A DNA stretch of 64,000 nt from Cristatella mucedo (GCA_009760855.2 WPIO01000136.1:597501-661500), one strand, 5' to 3'. Shown: positions 22,905-35,322, counted from the stretch's first letter. The notes: generated by a model from the letters alone, not told the origin. Program-made: numbers and translations.

Positions 22905-25440
22905 TTATGTAATGTTATGTTGTGTATCTACGTCTTTAACTCCACAAAGACTAGGTGGGTGTTATGGAGGACAGTTTTATACAGTTAACTCACATCATAA
23001 TTGGCTTTCGGTATGCATTCAGTAGCCAACAGACTTCATCTAACACAACAAAAAGAAAGTGAGAATCATAGCTGAGTCCGGAGGGCATTTGAGCAAGCGA
23101 CTAGCATGGAAGTAAAAAAATAAATAAATACTAGCTGATTTAACAGCTTCTTTTTGTATAGCGACAGAAGAGCCTTCACGGCTATCACAACCGCTTGCAG
23201 TAGCGATAAAGGATCGCCCACTGCAGGATTCGAACCCACGACCTCGGGGCCGAGGTCGTGAAAAGTAATCGCCTTACCTAGTGAGCCATTACGGCTCACC
23301 TAGCAACTCAGGACGATTAGACAGATGTGCAAAAGTCGGAATCATTAGAGTAGATACTGTTTCCAACAGTCTAGGACCTCCAGAACATAAACTTCTGTCA
23401 CCAACGGTCTTAAAGTGGAGGAATGGAACACCTAATTTATTTTCCATAGAGGACCTGAGTGCAAGAAGAGGCTGCAACTGGTGCAGCAGTTCAGCTAGGC
23501 ATGAATAAGCCAAGCAGTGGTGGGCCTTGTGGGTCAGCGTAAGAACTTTGCACTGTAACCGTTGATCCACTGTAATGCATCGCAGCTCTTTCAGCAAAGG
23601 TGACACATCGCTGAACCTCTGGTTTTCCAGCCATATTCATCCCAAGCTGCAATTTCCTAGCGGCTTTTTTAGTAGCCCAGCTAAAATTGAATTGCAATGA
23701 GATTGCCTAGACAAAACTAAGAAGCTAGTCGAACTTTTTGCAAGCATCCGTAAAGTTCCTAATCTTAAGTAAGGATCAGTTGTGGTGGCTAGCTGCGGGG
23801 GTGGTTAACTAAGCTTTCAAAATGTAGGCAGGTTTCGAAGACGACACCAAAATTCCGAGCACACGAGGATGGTAGCACAACAACATTGCCTAGTAGAAGA
23901 GCAAAGTCTACTAGTTCAGTCACATGTTTGGGGTATCTCATGAGCAGCAGTTTCATTTTATTGTCGTTTAGTTTAAGGAAGTTCGCCGATATCCAGGATC
24001 GAATGTATGCAAAGCAAACATTCCGTTTATCAGCAGCTTCAGCAGATTCCGACGTTTCAAATGACGAATACAACTGAGCATTGTCAGCATAAAATGTATA
24101 GCCGATTCCACGGGTCTGAATCACTTTGCCAGTGATTAGGTATACATTAGGTATACATTAGGTATACATTGGAAAAAAGCAAACACCCGAGGGCGGACGC
24201 TTGAGGGAAGGTGAGTGGTCTGGTGGATGAGACCTGACCTCCACACGACACGCATTGAAATCGATCGTACAAGTACGATTTAAACCACGCCAGTGCCTCG
24301 TCTGCCAGACCAATACTTGTTCTCAATCGTTCAAGTAAAATACGGTAATAAACGGTGGGTGTCAAAGGCAGCTGTTAGATGTAGCAGCACTAGGGAGCTA
24401 GGGAAGTGACATTACCATCATCACTGCTGCATGGGATGTCATTTGTTGCACGAAGGAGAGCGGCTTCAGTGGAGTAATGCCGCTTTAACCAAGATTGAAA
24501 TTTCTCTGAAATCTCATTCTTTTTGCTACTACCTGATAAGCGACACATTTTCAAGAATCTTTGACAAAAAATGATGAAGGGAACTAAGCGATGCTTTGCA
24601 AGGACCTCTATATTTACTTCCAGCTTTATAAGTATTGGTCTAACACACGCCGATTTGAAGGACTTGGGTACAACTCAATTTTCCAAAGATGCATTACAAA
24701 TCTCGATTATGGCTTGAATAAGTTTGTCTGCCAGCAAAGAGGATTTTACAGAAGCCGAGCTCTTTTACTAGATCTATTTAAGGTAGCAAAATCGCAAGCA
24801 GAAACCTCTTAAAATCTTTTAAGGAAGGTCACAGATTGCCATGTATCAATTGCCTTTGACGGAGGCGGCTTTATGGAGGCATTAATGTATACAACTTTTT
24901 CAGTGAAGAAGGCTAAGAACCTTTCGGCCGAGCCATTATTATCTGGGGAGTGGGACCTCTCAACATTTGCCGGCAAATTGTTTACCATCTTATAGAGCTT
25001 TTCTGGGTCTGACTGGCAGGACTTCAGTTTTCGAGTGAAAAAATAAGAAGGCCTGGCTTTTCTAAGCTTCCGGGTGTAGACTCGAAGGACTTTCTTGAAA
25101 GTGTCTAGATCTTCATCAGACCCAGCCTTCTTAAAATGGCGTTCAAGCCTCCGCTTAACATGGCGCATCTTTAGAGCATTTTTCGTAATTTCAAAGATTC
25201 TACACGACTCTGTGTATGGACAGAATGTATAGGAGCGTGCTCGTCAATAAGTAACCCCTTGGTTTATAGCGAGTTGACATTTAACATGCAGAATTTAATA
25301 GGCTGTCTAATAACTTCGCAACGCCGATTAAGTGGCTTGCATGCTAGGCGACATGTAGCCTTCGCGGCAGACGTAGGGGTCTAGGAATTTAAATGAAACC
25401 TTAGCAACGTCCGAGGTCAACTTTTCACAGCATGCCCAAG
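22905..25440 (-). mobile_element. L2-B LINE, nearly full but degenerate, split by a SINE-B insertion
   Basis: Read on the minus strand. The start of the endonuclease domain (IKFCMLNVNSL near 25265-25310) joins almost directly to the end of that domain (DEHAPIHSV near 25230), so most of the endonuclease is deleted. Then come the linker (RRLERHFKKAGSDEDLDTFK, KLYKMVNNLP), reverse transcriptase pieces (RILLERLRTS, ALAWFKSYLYDRF) and the catalytic box as YADNAQLY (normally YADD, second Asp lost), then ISANFLKLNDNKMKLLLM. The C-terminus and a 3' UTR ending in the CCACAAAGAC...GTGGGTGTTA motif lie at 22905-23600. A SINE-B copy interrupts it at about 23105-23298. The element is inactive. Confidence 0.82.
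23105..23298 (-). mobile_element. SINE family B, inserted in an L2-B LINE
   Basis: Minus-oriented with an AAATAAATAAATA tail, body stem (GCGATAAAGGATCGCCCACT), B box (GGATTCGAACCCACGACCTC) and head (GCCTTACCTAGTGAGCCATT). It separates LINE sequence ending AGCATGGAAGTA from sequence resuming AGCAACTCAGG. The uninterrupted copy at 49781 has GAAGTAGCAGCTCAGG, so the insertion point is clear. No obvious long target duplication remains. Confidence 0.78.
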
Positions 25441-27491
25441 CATGGCGAGTGAGCTACTACCACAATGAGTGCCAAACAGGGCTTGCAGTGCAAGGGTGGC
25501 AACAACTAATTATTATCAATCATATCTGTATACCTACAGCCATTTATAAATAAGTAACGAATATTCCTAGGTAGGTAAACTGTTATGAAATATAGGTTGA
25601 ACCAAGAAGAAAGGGTTAACTTATGTATTCTTATGCTGATTTATATCAAATTCCCTGAAGTAATTGAGTGTCTATGACATTTCCCAAGTCCAGATGGCAA
25701 TTGCTTCGCCAGCTATTAATATGCTCACATTTCTCGCTGATATAATATCACTGAATAGCTATAACACTTATTTTAGCCAAAGAACACTCTTCTCGGCTTA
25801 GGTTTTGTTATATTTCAAACTTCATGAGGCAACGAAAAGGTCACTGGACAGCGAAATCACTGGTACAATGATGAGTGTTTCTTTTCTAATTTCTAACTCG
25901 TTCCGTTTGCATTCGCTTGAATCGGCCCGGTTTACTGCCAACTCTTCCCCTCCGGGGGGGGGGGGAGGTTCTGGCTTCAACCAGCTCCCCATCAATTGAC
26001 ACAACGACGTTTGCTTGATTCGGATACTTGGTTCTGAGGATCCTGTTTTGTCCTTCCTACTGATCATTGCAAAATATTGTCTAGTTGCCCAACAATATTC
26101 ACTTCGGTTTTTGAGCCAATGTAAACACACTAATGTAACCATATTTATGGCAAATAAATGAGGAGTTCGGGCCTTGAATAGCCGTTTGCCGCAGGTTGCT
26201 TTGGGCTCCTGGGCCGAGTTTCTCATGGCCAAATCGGGCTTAGGCTTTTTGATCGTGTTATAACTACCAGTCGGACGGTTAACCTCGACGGGACGTGTCA
26301 TTATTTTGAAAATGTAACGTTTTTTTCTGGTTTGAAGTGATGTTCTGCGAGTCCCTTTATGGATGAGTAGTAGCTTATATTTACAGACTTCACCAGAAAA
26401 CCACAGTTCGGGTTCTGTAATTTTTGTTAAAGGAGATTCTTTTGTTGAGCTCGATGCAATAATTCCGTTGTACGTGGGTCATACATCATAATTTTATTTA
26501 CTTGCTCCAGTCATCTGTTAACACCAAAACCTGGCATTGCATTTACAACTAGTTTGTCTTTGAATAAGCGAATTTCCAAAAACTGAAAAATTGTTGACCG
26601 TATGTTGGGAACCCCCTCCCCTTTAGCCAGAGACGGACGATGCAAGCAGTCTCTGCGTCCAGTTTGGCTGCTTTAGGCGAGTACTGGGTTGAAGTGCAAG
26701 GAGAATGTTGGCTAAAGTTGTGCATTCCTCACCAGGATACTGAGGGGAACGTTGGTGGCTGGTATTGAGGCGTCAAAACGCTGCAGAGTGTGGCGTACCT
26801 TTTCGCGAACATTGGGTTGATGGCCCACACTGCAACGTGACAGAGGACGCCGTGCATGCAAAAGGCAGGCTTATTCGCTCCTCTGCCATTGTTAGGTGAT
26901 CCTGTTGACTGCAGCATCGATTGGATTTTGAGTACAGGTTGTGGAGTAGTTGCAATGGAAATTGCAAGCCTTATTATGTAGTACATAAAGAGAACCACGG
27001 GTGTGTGCTTTTTAATCACGAGCACTAGAGGATGGTTTTGTGGCACTCGCTGTATCGCTCATACACAAGCCTGCAAAAGCACAAAGCAAGACGTACACGG
27101 CAGCCGATAAGTAGGACCCCGGGTTAGCTACACACACTTGGTATACAAGCGTACACAGTCTAAAAGTCTGGCAGCTCCTTTCGAGCTTTCGGGAGGGAGG
27201 TAAGGCTAGTAATGAACTATATCCGGGTATTAATCGTTTGGTCTCAATGAGAGCTAGAGCAACCAGAGACTGCTCGGCAGAAGGCAGGCATCCCCTGCTG
27301 AATCGCTTTGAGTAGCATCGGGAGGTCTCACCGCCCAGCAACCATCAGAGCAGATTAAATAGGCAATCGTTCTCTGGCGTCTCCTCAGCGACGGCCATGG
27401 AAGCATAGAAGCTTTCGGAATCCCAGCAGGTGAGGCCGATTATGTCCTGGAATGCTGAAGGGTGTTCGTACTTTACGAACTTGACGAGGAG
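25441..27491. other. Unannotated part of the putative first XPO6 intron
   Basis: A G-run lies at 25955-25966. No domain, no repeat family that I recognise and no open frame longer than about 160 codons; the longest frames are unsupported. The 5' part of a Tigger element could be hidden before 27490, but I could not read it. Confidence 0.6.
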
Positions 27492-28124
27492 ATGTCAAGT
27501 CAAAAGAAAGATCAGGGGCGAAGATTGCGACGAGGCGCTGCAGGGATCTGTTACGGGAACCCAGCGCGCCTGCTCGATGCTGCATGTTATGTGAAAGAAG
27601 CCTGGGACTCTGTTTCGCCAAGCTCGATCAAAACTGCTTTCGTCAAGGCCGAACTAATCACTTTAGAACCAGAACTGGAGGTTGATATCAATGTTGAAGA
27701 TGTGGGCACCGAACTTGTGAAACCTTTCAAAACATTGAATTTATCCATCGCTTTATCAGAACTGGAAGAATTCGTTCACGTTGATGATAAGAATAACGAA
27801 GAATATGTTGCTGCAGTATTGAAAGATGTTGACGAGCTTTTGGAGTCAATAAAGATAGCTGAACGAGTGATGGATGATGATGACGACGACGTTAATCCTC
27901 GGGATCTCAATGCCAGTTTAGAAAGTGGAGTTATATTTCTGGGGTTCGAATCCCGTTTTAAGACGGTTCTCGACTTCGAAGATCAGCTTCTCTTTTCTGA
28001 AGTTCAAGTTAAAGCTGATGATAAATCCAATGATCTTAAGAAATCATTTGAATCACTCAGAGCAAGATCTGGCAGGTCTCCCTCAAAGCCAAGCGCAAGA
28101 AACTTCAAAACCTGCACCAAATGA
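27492..28124 (+). CDS. Open reading frame for the C-terminal part of a Tigger-type transposase
   Basis: From ATG at 27492 to TGA at 28124 there are 210 codons with no interruption; the same frame is open back to 27462. Residues about 25-55 (ARLLDAACYVKEAWDSVSPS followed by IKTAFVKAEL) match the C-terminal helical domain that follows the DDE catalytic core in Tigger/jerky transposases. The rest is acidic, with an Asp run near codon 130, as in Tigger C-termini. The catalytic core is absent upstream. It is either a 5'-truncated fragment whose frame survived by chance or a co-opted piece. It sits in the putative first intron of XPO6, same strand. No promoter or splice evidence is visible. Confidence 0.6.
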   Translation: MSSQKKDQGRRLRRGAAGICYGNPARLLDAACYVKEAWDSVSPSSIKTAFVKAELITLEPELEVDINVEDVGTELVKPFKTLNLSIALSELEEFVHVDDKNNEEYVAAVLKDVDELLESIKIAERVMDDDDDDVNPRDLNASLESGVIFLGFESRFKTVLDFEDQLLFSEVQVKADDKSNDLKKSFESLRARSGRSPSKPSARNFKTCTK

Positions 28125-29895
28125 CGAGTCGTGATATGTTTAACTAATAAATCTTGAACCCAGAATTGTAAGGAACAGTATGCGTACTTAACCAGGATGC
28201 GTACTTAAGCGGGAGGCTACTGTATACACTTTGCATACGGTGAATGTACATTCTTCTATTGAAAATGGACTCCCTCATTCAGTGCATGACGTACACTACT
28301 GTATGAGATACGTGAAAAAAAGATTAACAATATTAACAGAAAAATTATTTTTGTATCACTTTTTTCCATAAAAAGCATAGTGATCACTTCACACACGAAA
28401 AAGAATTACAATCATAATTTTAAGAAATTAGCTCAACCAAAAATAATTTTGATCAGCTCTTTCAAATGAAAATATTGCTGTTGTTAGATGAAGCAGTGAA
28501 GTGGTCTTGGACTAAGTAAAGAATATCATATTTGATACCCAATCAATTTTGATTTTTTGTTTTTATAGAGGTAAGCGCTGAAAACTCTGATTCACAGAGA
28601 TATGCAGTTGTACTACCGTTTTCAGCTGAATTTATTTCCTAACATTTCCCATGTCCTCACATCAATAAGTTCATCTTTGGAAAGTTGTTAATATCTAATG
28701 CAATCTATGTCAGAAATGAAAGTATTACCGGTCTATGCTTCAACTTTAAGATCAACCGAGCGGAAGAAACTTCTGAAAGAGCTCTGCAGAGAATAAAAAT
28801 GCCTATGGGATTCTGCCAACAGAGAAATTGACATGGCTTCCCGGTTCTATATTCTATCCTACAGAAGCTTTTTCTTTAACATAAGATAGTTTGCATAATG
28901 TATGCATATGATATTTGCAATTGTCTGCTTCTTTTCTCCTCTTTAACTGTGGATTTTGGCTAGAAAAGCTGGCAGTCCTTTGGCTGCAAGTATACTGATG
29001 ATTTCAGGGCCTTGAATAGCAACTTGAGTTCATTCATGCGTCCACAGATATCCTTTAAGTATACCACGCAGTGAATGAATAAATTCCCAACTGTCCAACT
29101 CCTCTGAGAGTGGCATTTCCTGGCCTCTCAAAAGTAAAACTTATGCTCTACGATCAATCAAGCTCTTTAAGACTCGTCACTTAGAAAGCCAGCAATTTTC
29201 TGCCGTAGTGAAAATTATTAAATCCTTGTCTCTAAAATGCTATGATTCACACCCCTGGCTATTATGAGCTTGAAAACTTGCATACCAGTAGAAACACAGC
29301 TTTCAGATTGCTTGCTAGTTCCTTGACGCCATTGCATTCCGTTGAAGGAAACAGTGGGTCGCAGTGACAGAACAGCCGACAGACGCAGCTGTGCTGCACA
29401 GCTGCGCAGCATCATCACACGTGCTCCATCTGCGTACAGAGTACCAACTTTTTTCTTCCAGACGAGGTTTTTCAGCAGAGAAACCTCTAAATATTTCAAA
29501 GATGTCAATGGTTTTTGTAATTTCATAAAGGGGCTTTACAAAGGTCTTCCCAGTCTTCCTTTGTTTAGTAAAGCGACAGGCCGCTTTTTAGGATGCCTCG
29601 AGGCAAGGCAAAATGTGAGAGCGACGTACAAAATCTACTTTTCGGTAAAGTTCTTGAGTTCTAAAATCGAGCCTTCTACGCAAGAAATCGATCGATGCCA
29701 CCCGACGAACTCTAATGATACAGATTCGAGGTGCTCCTTTCGATTTGTTGACTTTATGCTCCCACTTGCAAAAAGCTTGCCGTACAGAAAAAATCAAAGT
29801 CGAAAAGCTACTACTAACGGTGTAGGCATCGTTGCTTACACAATAATTGTGTACACTTCTAGCCATGCAAGCACCAAAACTAGATTGAACCTAAT
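28125..29895. other. Unannotated AT-richer sequence
   Basis: Nothing recognisable after the Tigger-derived frame. A perfect 10-bp palindrome with a one-base centre lies at 29385-29405 (GCAGCTGTGC T GCACAGCTGC). The open frame 29342-29929 has no recognisable domain. Confidence 0.55.
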
Positions 29896-30003
29896 AATAA
29901 TAATAACAATAATAAAGTATTTCTTATAGCGCCCTCAGAGAACTCAATCTCTTTCTAAGCACTTTACATCTGCGGCAAAGAAAGCACGATCGAATGGTTG
30001 GAG
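29896..30003 (-). mobile_element. L2-A 3'-terminal fragment
   Basis: About 108 bp: the (TTATTA)-type tail followed by the conserved terminal block (GCGCCCTCAGAGAACTCAAT and the GCAAAGAAAGCACGAT stretch) in minus orientation. It is heavily 5'-truncated, typical of LINE retrotransposition. Confidence 0.7.
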
Positions 30004-31039
30004 ATTTTGCCACAAGTTAGTCAATTTAAAGGTACAAGCAAGTTCGTTTCTTAGAGTGATTTGTATTAGACATTCCTCCTGTATTTCTATAAATGGGAAA
30101 CCACTATAGAACTCAACACCTGCCGACATCGACGACGGTTTGGTATTTCTGATCGTGTACCTATGCAATCCTGCACATTTATTTGTTTTCTTCCGCAACC
30201 AAAACTACGTACAGTATGTCACATCTGGCATATATACTGACACAAATTAGTTTAAAAATATAGAAAATATGAATTCTAAATATCTATTTGACTTTCGCGG
30301 ACCCCCTGAGGCACAACCGTGGACCCAACGGTGGGGGGGGGGAGGTTCATGGATCCCAAACTAAGACACCCCACTTTCGGAAAAAAGTATAGCCTCTTCT
30401 AGAGACCTACACTGCACCGAACATGCACGCTAAAGACATCCCGAACTAGCGAACTATCTAGCCCTATCTAGAAAAAACCGCTGATCTATCATGAGAAACA
30501 TCTTGAATCTGTGGTAAGATGGAACGAATATATCTTCCTGTTTTAGCCCTCTGCAGTCCCGCGCTAAAGCGGCAGATATTTCCATAGTTAAATTCTAAAA
30601 TCTTCAGTCGACTCGCAACAGTCAGCAACCGCTTGCTTTCATTGTTGAGCGGCCTAAGGAGCTGATTTACGACGGTGAGTTTTTTCTAGCGATTCCTTAA
30701 CCAGGTGAGTCGAGAAACTTATGGCCGTGCGTATCACAAGAGACGAACTCGCACATAGAGCGCCGGAAGGTAAGCTGCACACCCCATGCCTCATTCTCCT
30801 CTAGGCCTTCCGGCCTTCTGCGGAAACAGACAGATCGAGCAGCGGCAAGCCCCGCGTGCCGGCACTCTAACTAGTCAAAGCAGCTACCGCATCCGCTTGC
30901 CGCAGCCTGTGAATCATCCTAAAGGCAGCGTCCTTCGCAAGTGTGACGCATTCAAATCGAGTCGTATCTTGCATTTGCACAAACCTGAGCGCCTCGCTTA
31001 ATGCAGCACATTTTTGTTCTCTCGGCCCGCGCCGCCGCG

Positions 31040-31178
31040 TCCCAAGCGGTTAAAGGTCGCAGACGATGGTACCCGACCAAGGACTGGCCGAGGTCGTGGG
31101 CTCGAGCCCCGTGGCATATGTGAAGCGCATGAATAGAGATTCAGTTCTCTTGGGGCGCTATGCAAATGAATAATATTT
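31040..31178 (+). mobile_element. SINE family A, plus copy
   Basis: Its landmarks are CCAAGCGGTTAAAGGTCGCA, GGCCGAGGTCGTGGGCTCGA with a B-box-like GGCTCGAGCCC, then GTGAAGCGCATGAATAGAGA, TTCTCTTGGGGCGCTATGC and an AT-rich end. Upstream 30010-31040 shows nothing recognisable. Confidence 0.68.
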
Positions 31179-31984
31179 TTTATATTTTTTTTTCACGGTA
31201 TCATTCTAGCCCTCAAGACTTGACACTGTTATGCTGATTCGCAACCGCGAGCGCAAAGGACGCGCCAAGAACCCTAGCCTAGCGCACCCTTTGACACGGT
31301 GAACCCCGAACACGTATAATTAGTTGCGCCTACGCTAAGCGTCCGCTAAAAGTGCGCGGCGTCGCGGCAACCGAGCTGCATTCCAAGACGAGGCACGGTC
31401 GATTAGCGGAAGTACCAAGGATACGCGAAGCCTTCACCCTACGGCAACATGGCAGCTCTCGTTAGGTCTTCCGGTAGCCTGGGACAGCACCAGGTTTGCT
31501 AATATCACGCCCTTGCCAGGCCAATTTAGTTTACTTGTCGCAATAATGGTATGTCAGCACTTATTGCTCCCTAAGCGACTGCTCGCGCACTGATATGCTG
31601 CCTTCGGAGCGCGAAGGCGGATGCGCCGGCTCGCTGCAGCTACGGCCGTTTTTGGCTCGGCGATATCTCCCCTGCCCGAGCAGAATTCTTTAGAGTGATC
31701 TTGACGTGATCTCTAGTCGCCACGGCAACATACAATACGAAAAATTCAAGTATTTTGATGTTATTTTATAAACACTTTTGAATGACTGATGCACCTGGCT
31801 GATACCAGTAGGCAGGTTCTCGTGTGCTAATTGACCGTTTCGCTGCTGTAGGTATTTCGTTGTGGCTTGAATTTACTTACAACAGTTGCAAAGTTCGGTA
31901 TAGAAGGCTAATCATTCATCTTTAAATCCATGCTTCTAATTTACGACATATACGGATATAGACGGGTATTTGCGACATATACAG

Positions 31985-32960
31985 GTATACGGCTCTTAGA
32001 GCTTAATCTCTATTCTAGGCAATTGACGTATGCTGTAAAGAAATCATGTGAATTGATTTAGTATGTTGCGTGCACAGTGTCAGCGCGCGGAAGCACTCAA
32101 CAGACAATAGTCAAGGATTAGGCAAATGCTGTGAGGAAATGGTGAGTTTTTAGCTTCCGTTTAAATGTTGTCAAATCAAGGGATTGGACGACTTCGGTAG
32201 TGGGTTCCAGGCTTTACGAGCATATGAACTAAAGGCACGGTCTCTCAAGGATTTGAGTTTGCCTTAAGGTACAGCTTAAAGATTGAGAAGAGCTTGTTAT
32301 ACGATGTCTAGCCTGATTAGACTGTAGATCTAATAGGTAGACGGGAGCACGAGAATGAAGGAACCGAGAGTGAGTGACAAAACGTTGAACTCGATGGGCT
32401 GCTTGATGGGGAGCCAGTGCTGGTCGGTCGGAATTGGCTTAATCCGGCAACTGCTGCACTCACCCTTGATAAGCCTAGCTGCAGAGTTTTGCAGCAACTG
32501 TTAAGTGCTTGATTGGATAGGCCGTAAGACCTGCAAGTAGTGAGTTAGAGAAGTCGAGACAGGATGTCACAAATGCACGGACCAACTTGGATGTGGTATT
32601 CCTGTCTAAGAGGGCCAACATCTTAGCAATTTTACATAGCTAAAAGAAAGCAGATTTGTCTGTGGAGCTGATGTGGTCGTCTGGTGAAAGTTCACTTTGG
32701 AATAGGACACCTAGATTTCGTGCAGATGGAAGAGAAGATGTTCTGGCAGAGTCAATTTTGAAGGATAGGTTTTCCATTTGCTTAGTCACACTAAGATTTC
32801 GAATAACTACTAAGTTGGTTTCATCATCATTCAATTTGAGAAAGTTTGCTGTCATGCAAGTGCGAATGTCAGCAATACATGCAGCAAGGTAATTTAAAGC
32901 TGTTGACATGCTGAAAGGCTGGATGGGGTCGAAACATAAGTATAGCTCTGTGTGTCAGTT
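31985..32960 (-). mobile_element. L2-A LINE relic
   Basis: An older minus-strand copy. From the right it has ALNYLAACIADIRTCMTANF, LKLNDDETNLVVI and SARNLGVLFQSELSPDDHI, then degenerate equivalents of the rest of ORF2 and the 3' UTR. It ends at a terminal block near 31990-32035. Many stops and indels. Sequence up to about 33240 may be further degenerate LINE but cannot be supported. Confidence 0.7.
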
Positions 32961-34104
32961 GCATAGAATGGAAGCCTAGATTGTGCTTGGTGACTACATC
33001 GGCAAGAAGGAGAATGTAAATTGTTAAAAGAAGTTGACCCAGTACAAAGCTGTGGGCCTCGCTGTACTGCAGGAGCTCCTTGGATGATTTTTGCCTGTTG
33101 ACATCAATGCTCTGGAATCTCCTTCTGAGATAGGATGTCAGCTAAATTTATACCATGCCAGTGATGCTCAGGTGAGGTGAGAGGCTCTCGAGAAGAACTT
33201 AGTGGTCAATAGTATGAAGACAACCCGGGAGACTTTATCTAAGTGCATTACTTAGTAAGTCGTTATACACCTGAAGCTATGCTGACTATGCAGAGGGATT
33301 TGCTGTAAAACCTGACTGGAACTGCCAGGTTTGAAGTTTTAATGTTAGGGTTTAGCTGGTCTGCCACTTATTTTAGTGTCCTTAGTAGGAATGGCACTAA
33401 CAAGACAGGGCATACGTTCACCTGGTCTAGTGTTGACGTTTTAATGATTGGCCTAACAGCGGTCTTTGAATGTGGACATCTAGGTTCCTGCCAGGAATTG
33501 AGGAAGAGTAGTCCAGTAGGGATATTGCTGAGTTAAAGGAGTTCAGTTGAGAAGCTGTGGCCTTAGGGATGGACTTTCTGATCTTATGTTTCTTGACGAC
33601 ATAGAAGCTAGAGAAGCGATCTGCTTGTTTGCCAAAAGGTAACCATTAGGTAAGATTCTAACCTAGGAACGGTTAAGGCGATGGTTGATGGTCAACGTCA
33701 GCGTTTTTGTCTTGTGCATCTGTGATTGGACTGTGGTTTTTATAGAAGCTGGACTGGCCTTTGCTATAATAGATTTGTAGGGTCTACAGTAGTACCTTAG
33801 CAATTGCTTGTGAACGGTTGGCTGATTCTCCACCAGTGTCACTCTACCTAAATGTTTCATCCTTACTAGGTGGAGTTATGCAGCATATTAATTTGGTCCG
33901 TGCTATTGTACACTATTGACCACTTGGAGAGCTTGAATGCTAAGTTGGCTCAACGGCAGGCAGGGATATATAATAGTTGACTGATTCAGTCGTTCTAATT
34001 TGTTGTACAACTTCTACCTAGACGTAAATGATTTGTCTAACAACCCTTAAATGTTTACTTTAAAAATTGACTCACTGCAACGGCAGTAGTGACACTTTAC
34101 TTTA

Positions 34105-34207
34105 AAATATAATTCATTTGTAACACACCCTAAGAGAATTTAGTCGCAGGCCCTTCACTTAAGCCACGGGGCTCGAGCCCACGACCTCGGTCATCAAATT
34201 CATTCAC
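34105..34207 (-). mobile_element. SINE family A, minus copy, adjoining an L2-A tail
   Basis: The minus orientation holds the tail block (CACCCTAAGAGAATTTAGTC), GGGGCTCGAGCCCACGACCT and CGGTCATCAAATTCATTCAC. It abuts the TTATTA tail of the L2-A fragment to its right. Confidence 0.6.
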
Positions 34208-34705
34208 CTTAATAATAATAGTAATAAGAATAAATAGTTCATTTGATGTAGCGCCCTCGGAGAACTCAATCTCTTTCTAGGTGCTTTGCATTTGCTGCAA
34301 AGAAAGCACGATCTAATGGATAGTGGTAGCATGTTCAATAAACAACAAGAATAACATGTTTAGGGGTGACGTGCACATAGTCAGCATGCGAGTATAGTTA
34401 TTGGCAGCATGCACAGTATCAACAAGCATGAGCACATAAAGGACAAATCGCAATGACCCACTAAATGCTGTGATAAATAGGTGCATTTTTAGTTTTTCCT
34501 TAAATGTGATCAAGTCAGATGTCGTGATGCAAGTCAGGAGGGAGTTCCAGGCTTTGGGAGCACATGTACTAAAGGCAGGGTCTCCAAAGGATTTGAGGTT
34601 TGTTTGAGGTATGAAAAGCAGGTGGTAGGATTCTTAGCCTGGTGGGGAGGGGGTAGATCTGATAGGGAGGCTGGAGCCAAAGAATGAAGGGACCTAGAAG
34701 TGAGT
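34208..34705 (-). mobile_element. L2-A LINE, 3' end
   Basis: This holds the L2-A 3' UTR and the last codons of ORF2 on the minus strand, matching 11100-11600. A TTATTA-type tail is at about 34210-34230 and the conserved terminal block at about 34250-34300. It is truncated at the 5' side near 34705. SINE-A sequence abuts its tail. Confidence 0.75.
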
Positions 34706-35178
34706 GTTTTACAACAACTTTACCTTTAGCGACTTAAGAGCTTTATTCTTTGGGAATGCAAATAGAAATTCGCGACCCATGTAGATGGCTAATAGACAAC
34801 TTTCTTTAGCCTTAGATAGAAATGGCGGAGAGCACCAGCAGTGCTGCTTACACTCCTGTCCACGCTTGCGCATGGCATGTTGGAAGTGTGAAAAGCTCGT
34901 CTGATCGAGACTCTCCTGCTTTCGGCATCGGCACTCCTTAGTGCATCGTGACGGCATTGTGAGTGAGGACCGCGGCAGTGTGAGGGCAGTGTCAAACCTT
35001 TTGGCACTGCCCTCGCTGTGTTTGGCGCCAGCGGCGGACGGCGCCCGAGCATTGGCACATGGGCAGCAATAGAGCAATGCCCTGCGACGGAGCGCTAGGA
35101 TGACCGAGTGCCCAGTCGCCCACGAAAATTTCCTGCTGATCTTGACCCTGTACTGCTTAGCTGTGGACATTTGTCGTG

Positions 35179-35322
35179 GACTGCTAGCAAAGTCAGTGGG
35201 CCCCGCGACTGTGGGAAGTTACAAAGACCTGGGAGAGAAAGGGGCAGTCTGACTGCTAGCAAAGTCAGTGGGCCCCGCGACTGTGGGAAGTTACAAAGAC
35301 CTGGGAGAGAAAGGGGCAGTCT
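35179..35322. repeat. Perfect tandem duplication, 72 bp x 2
   Basis: Bases 35179-35250 and 35251-35322 are identical (starting GACTGCTAGCAAAGTCAGTG, ending GGGGCAGTCT). Zero divergence indicates a very recent duplication or an assembly artefact. The pair ends about 330 bp before the first clear XPO6 exon. Confidence 0.95.

Noticed and set aside
23220-23260. tRNA gene suggested by a B-box GGGTTCGAATCC match (also 13990, 31100, 43350)
   Set aside because: No full cloverleaf. The same sequence recurs with shared bodies and tails, so these are SINE heads.
29342-29929. 195-codon open frame as a gene
   Set aside because: No recognisable domain, unremarkable composition, ends in a LINE tail; likely chance.
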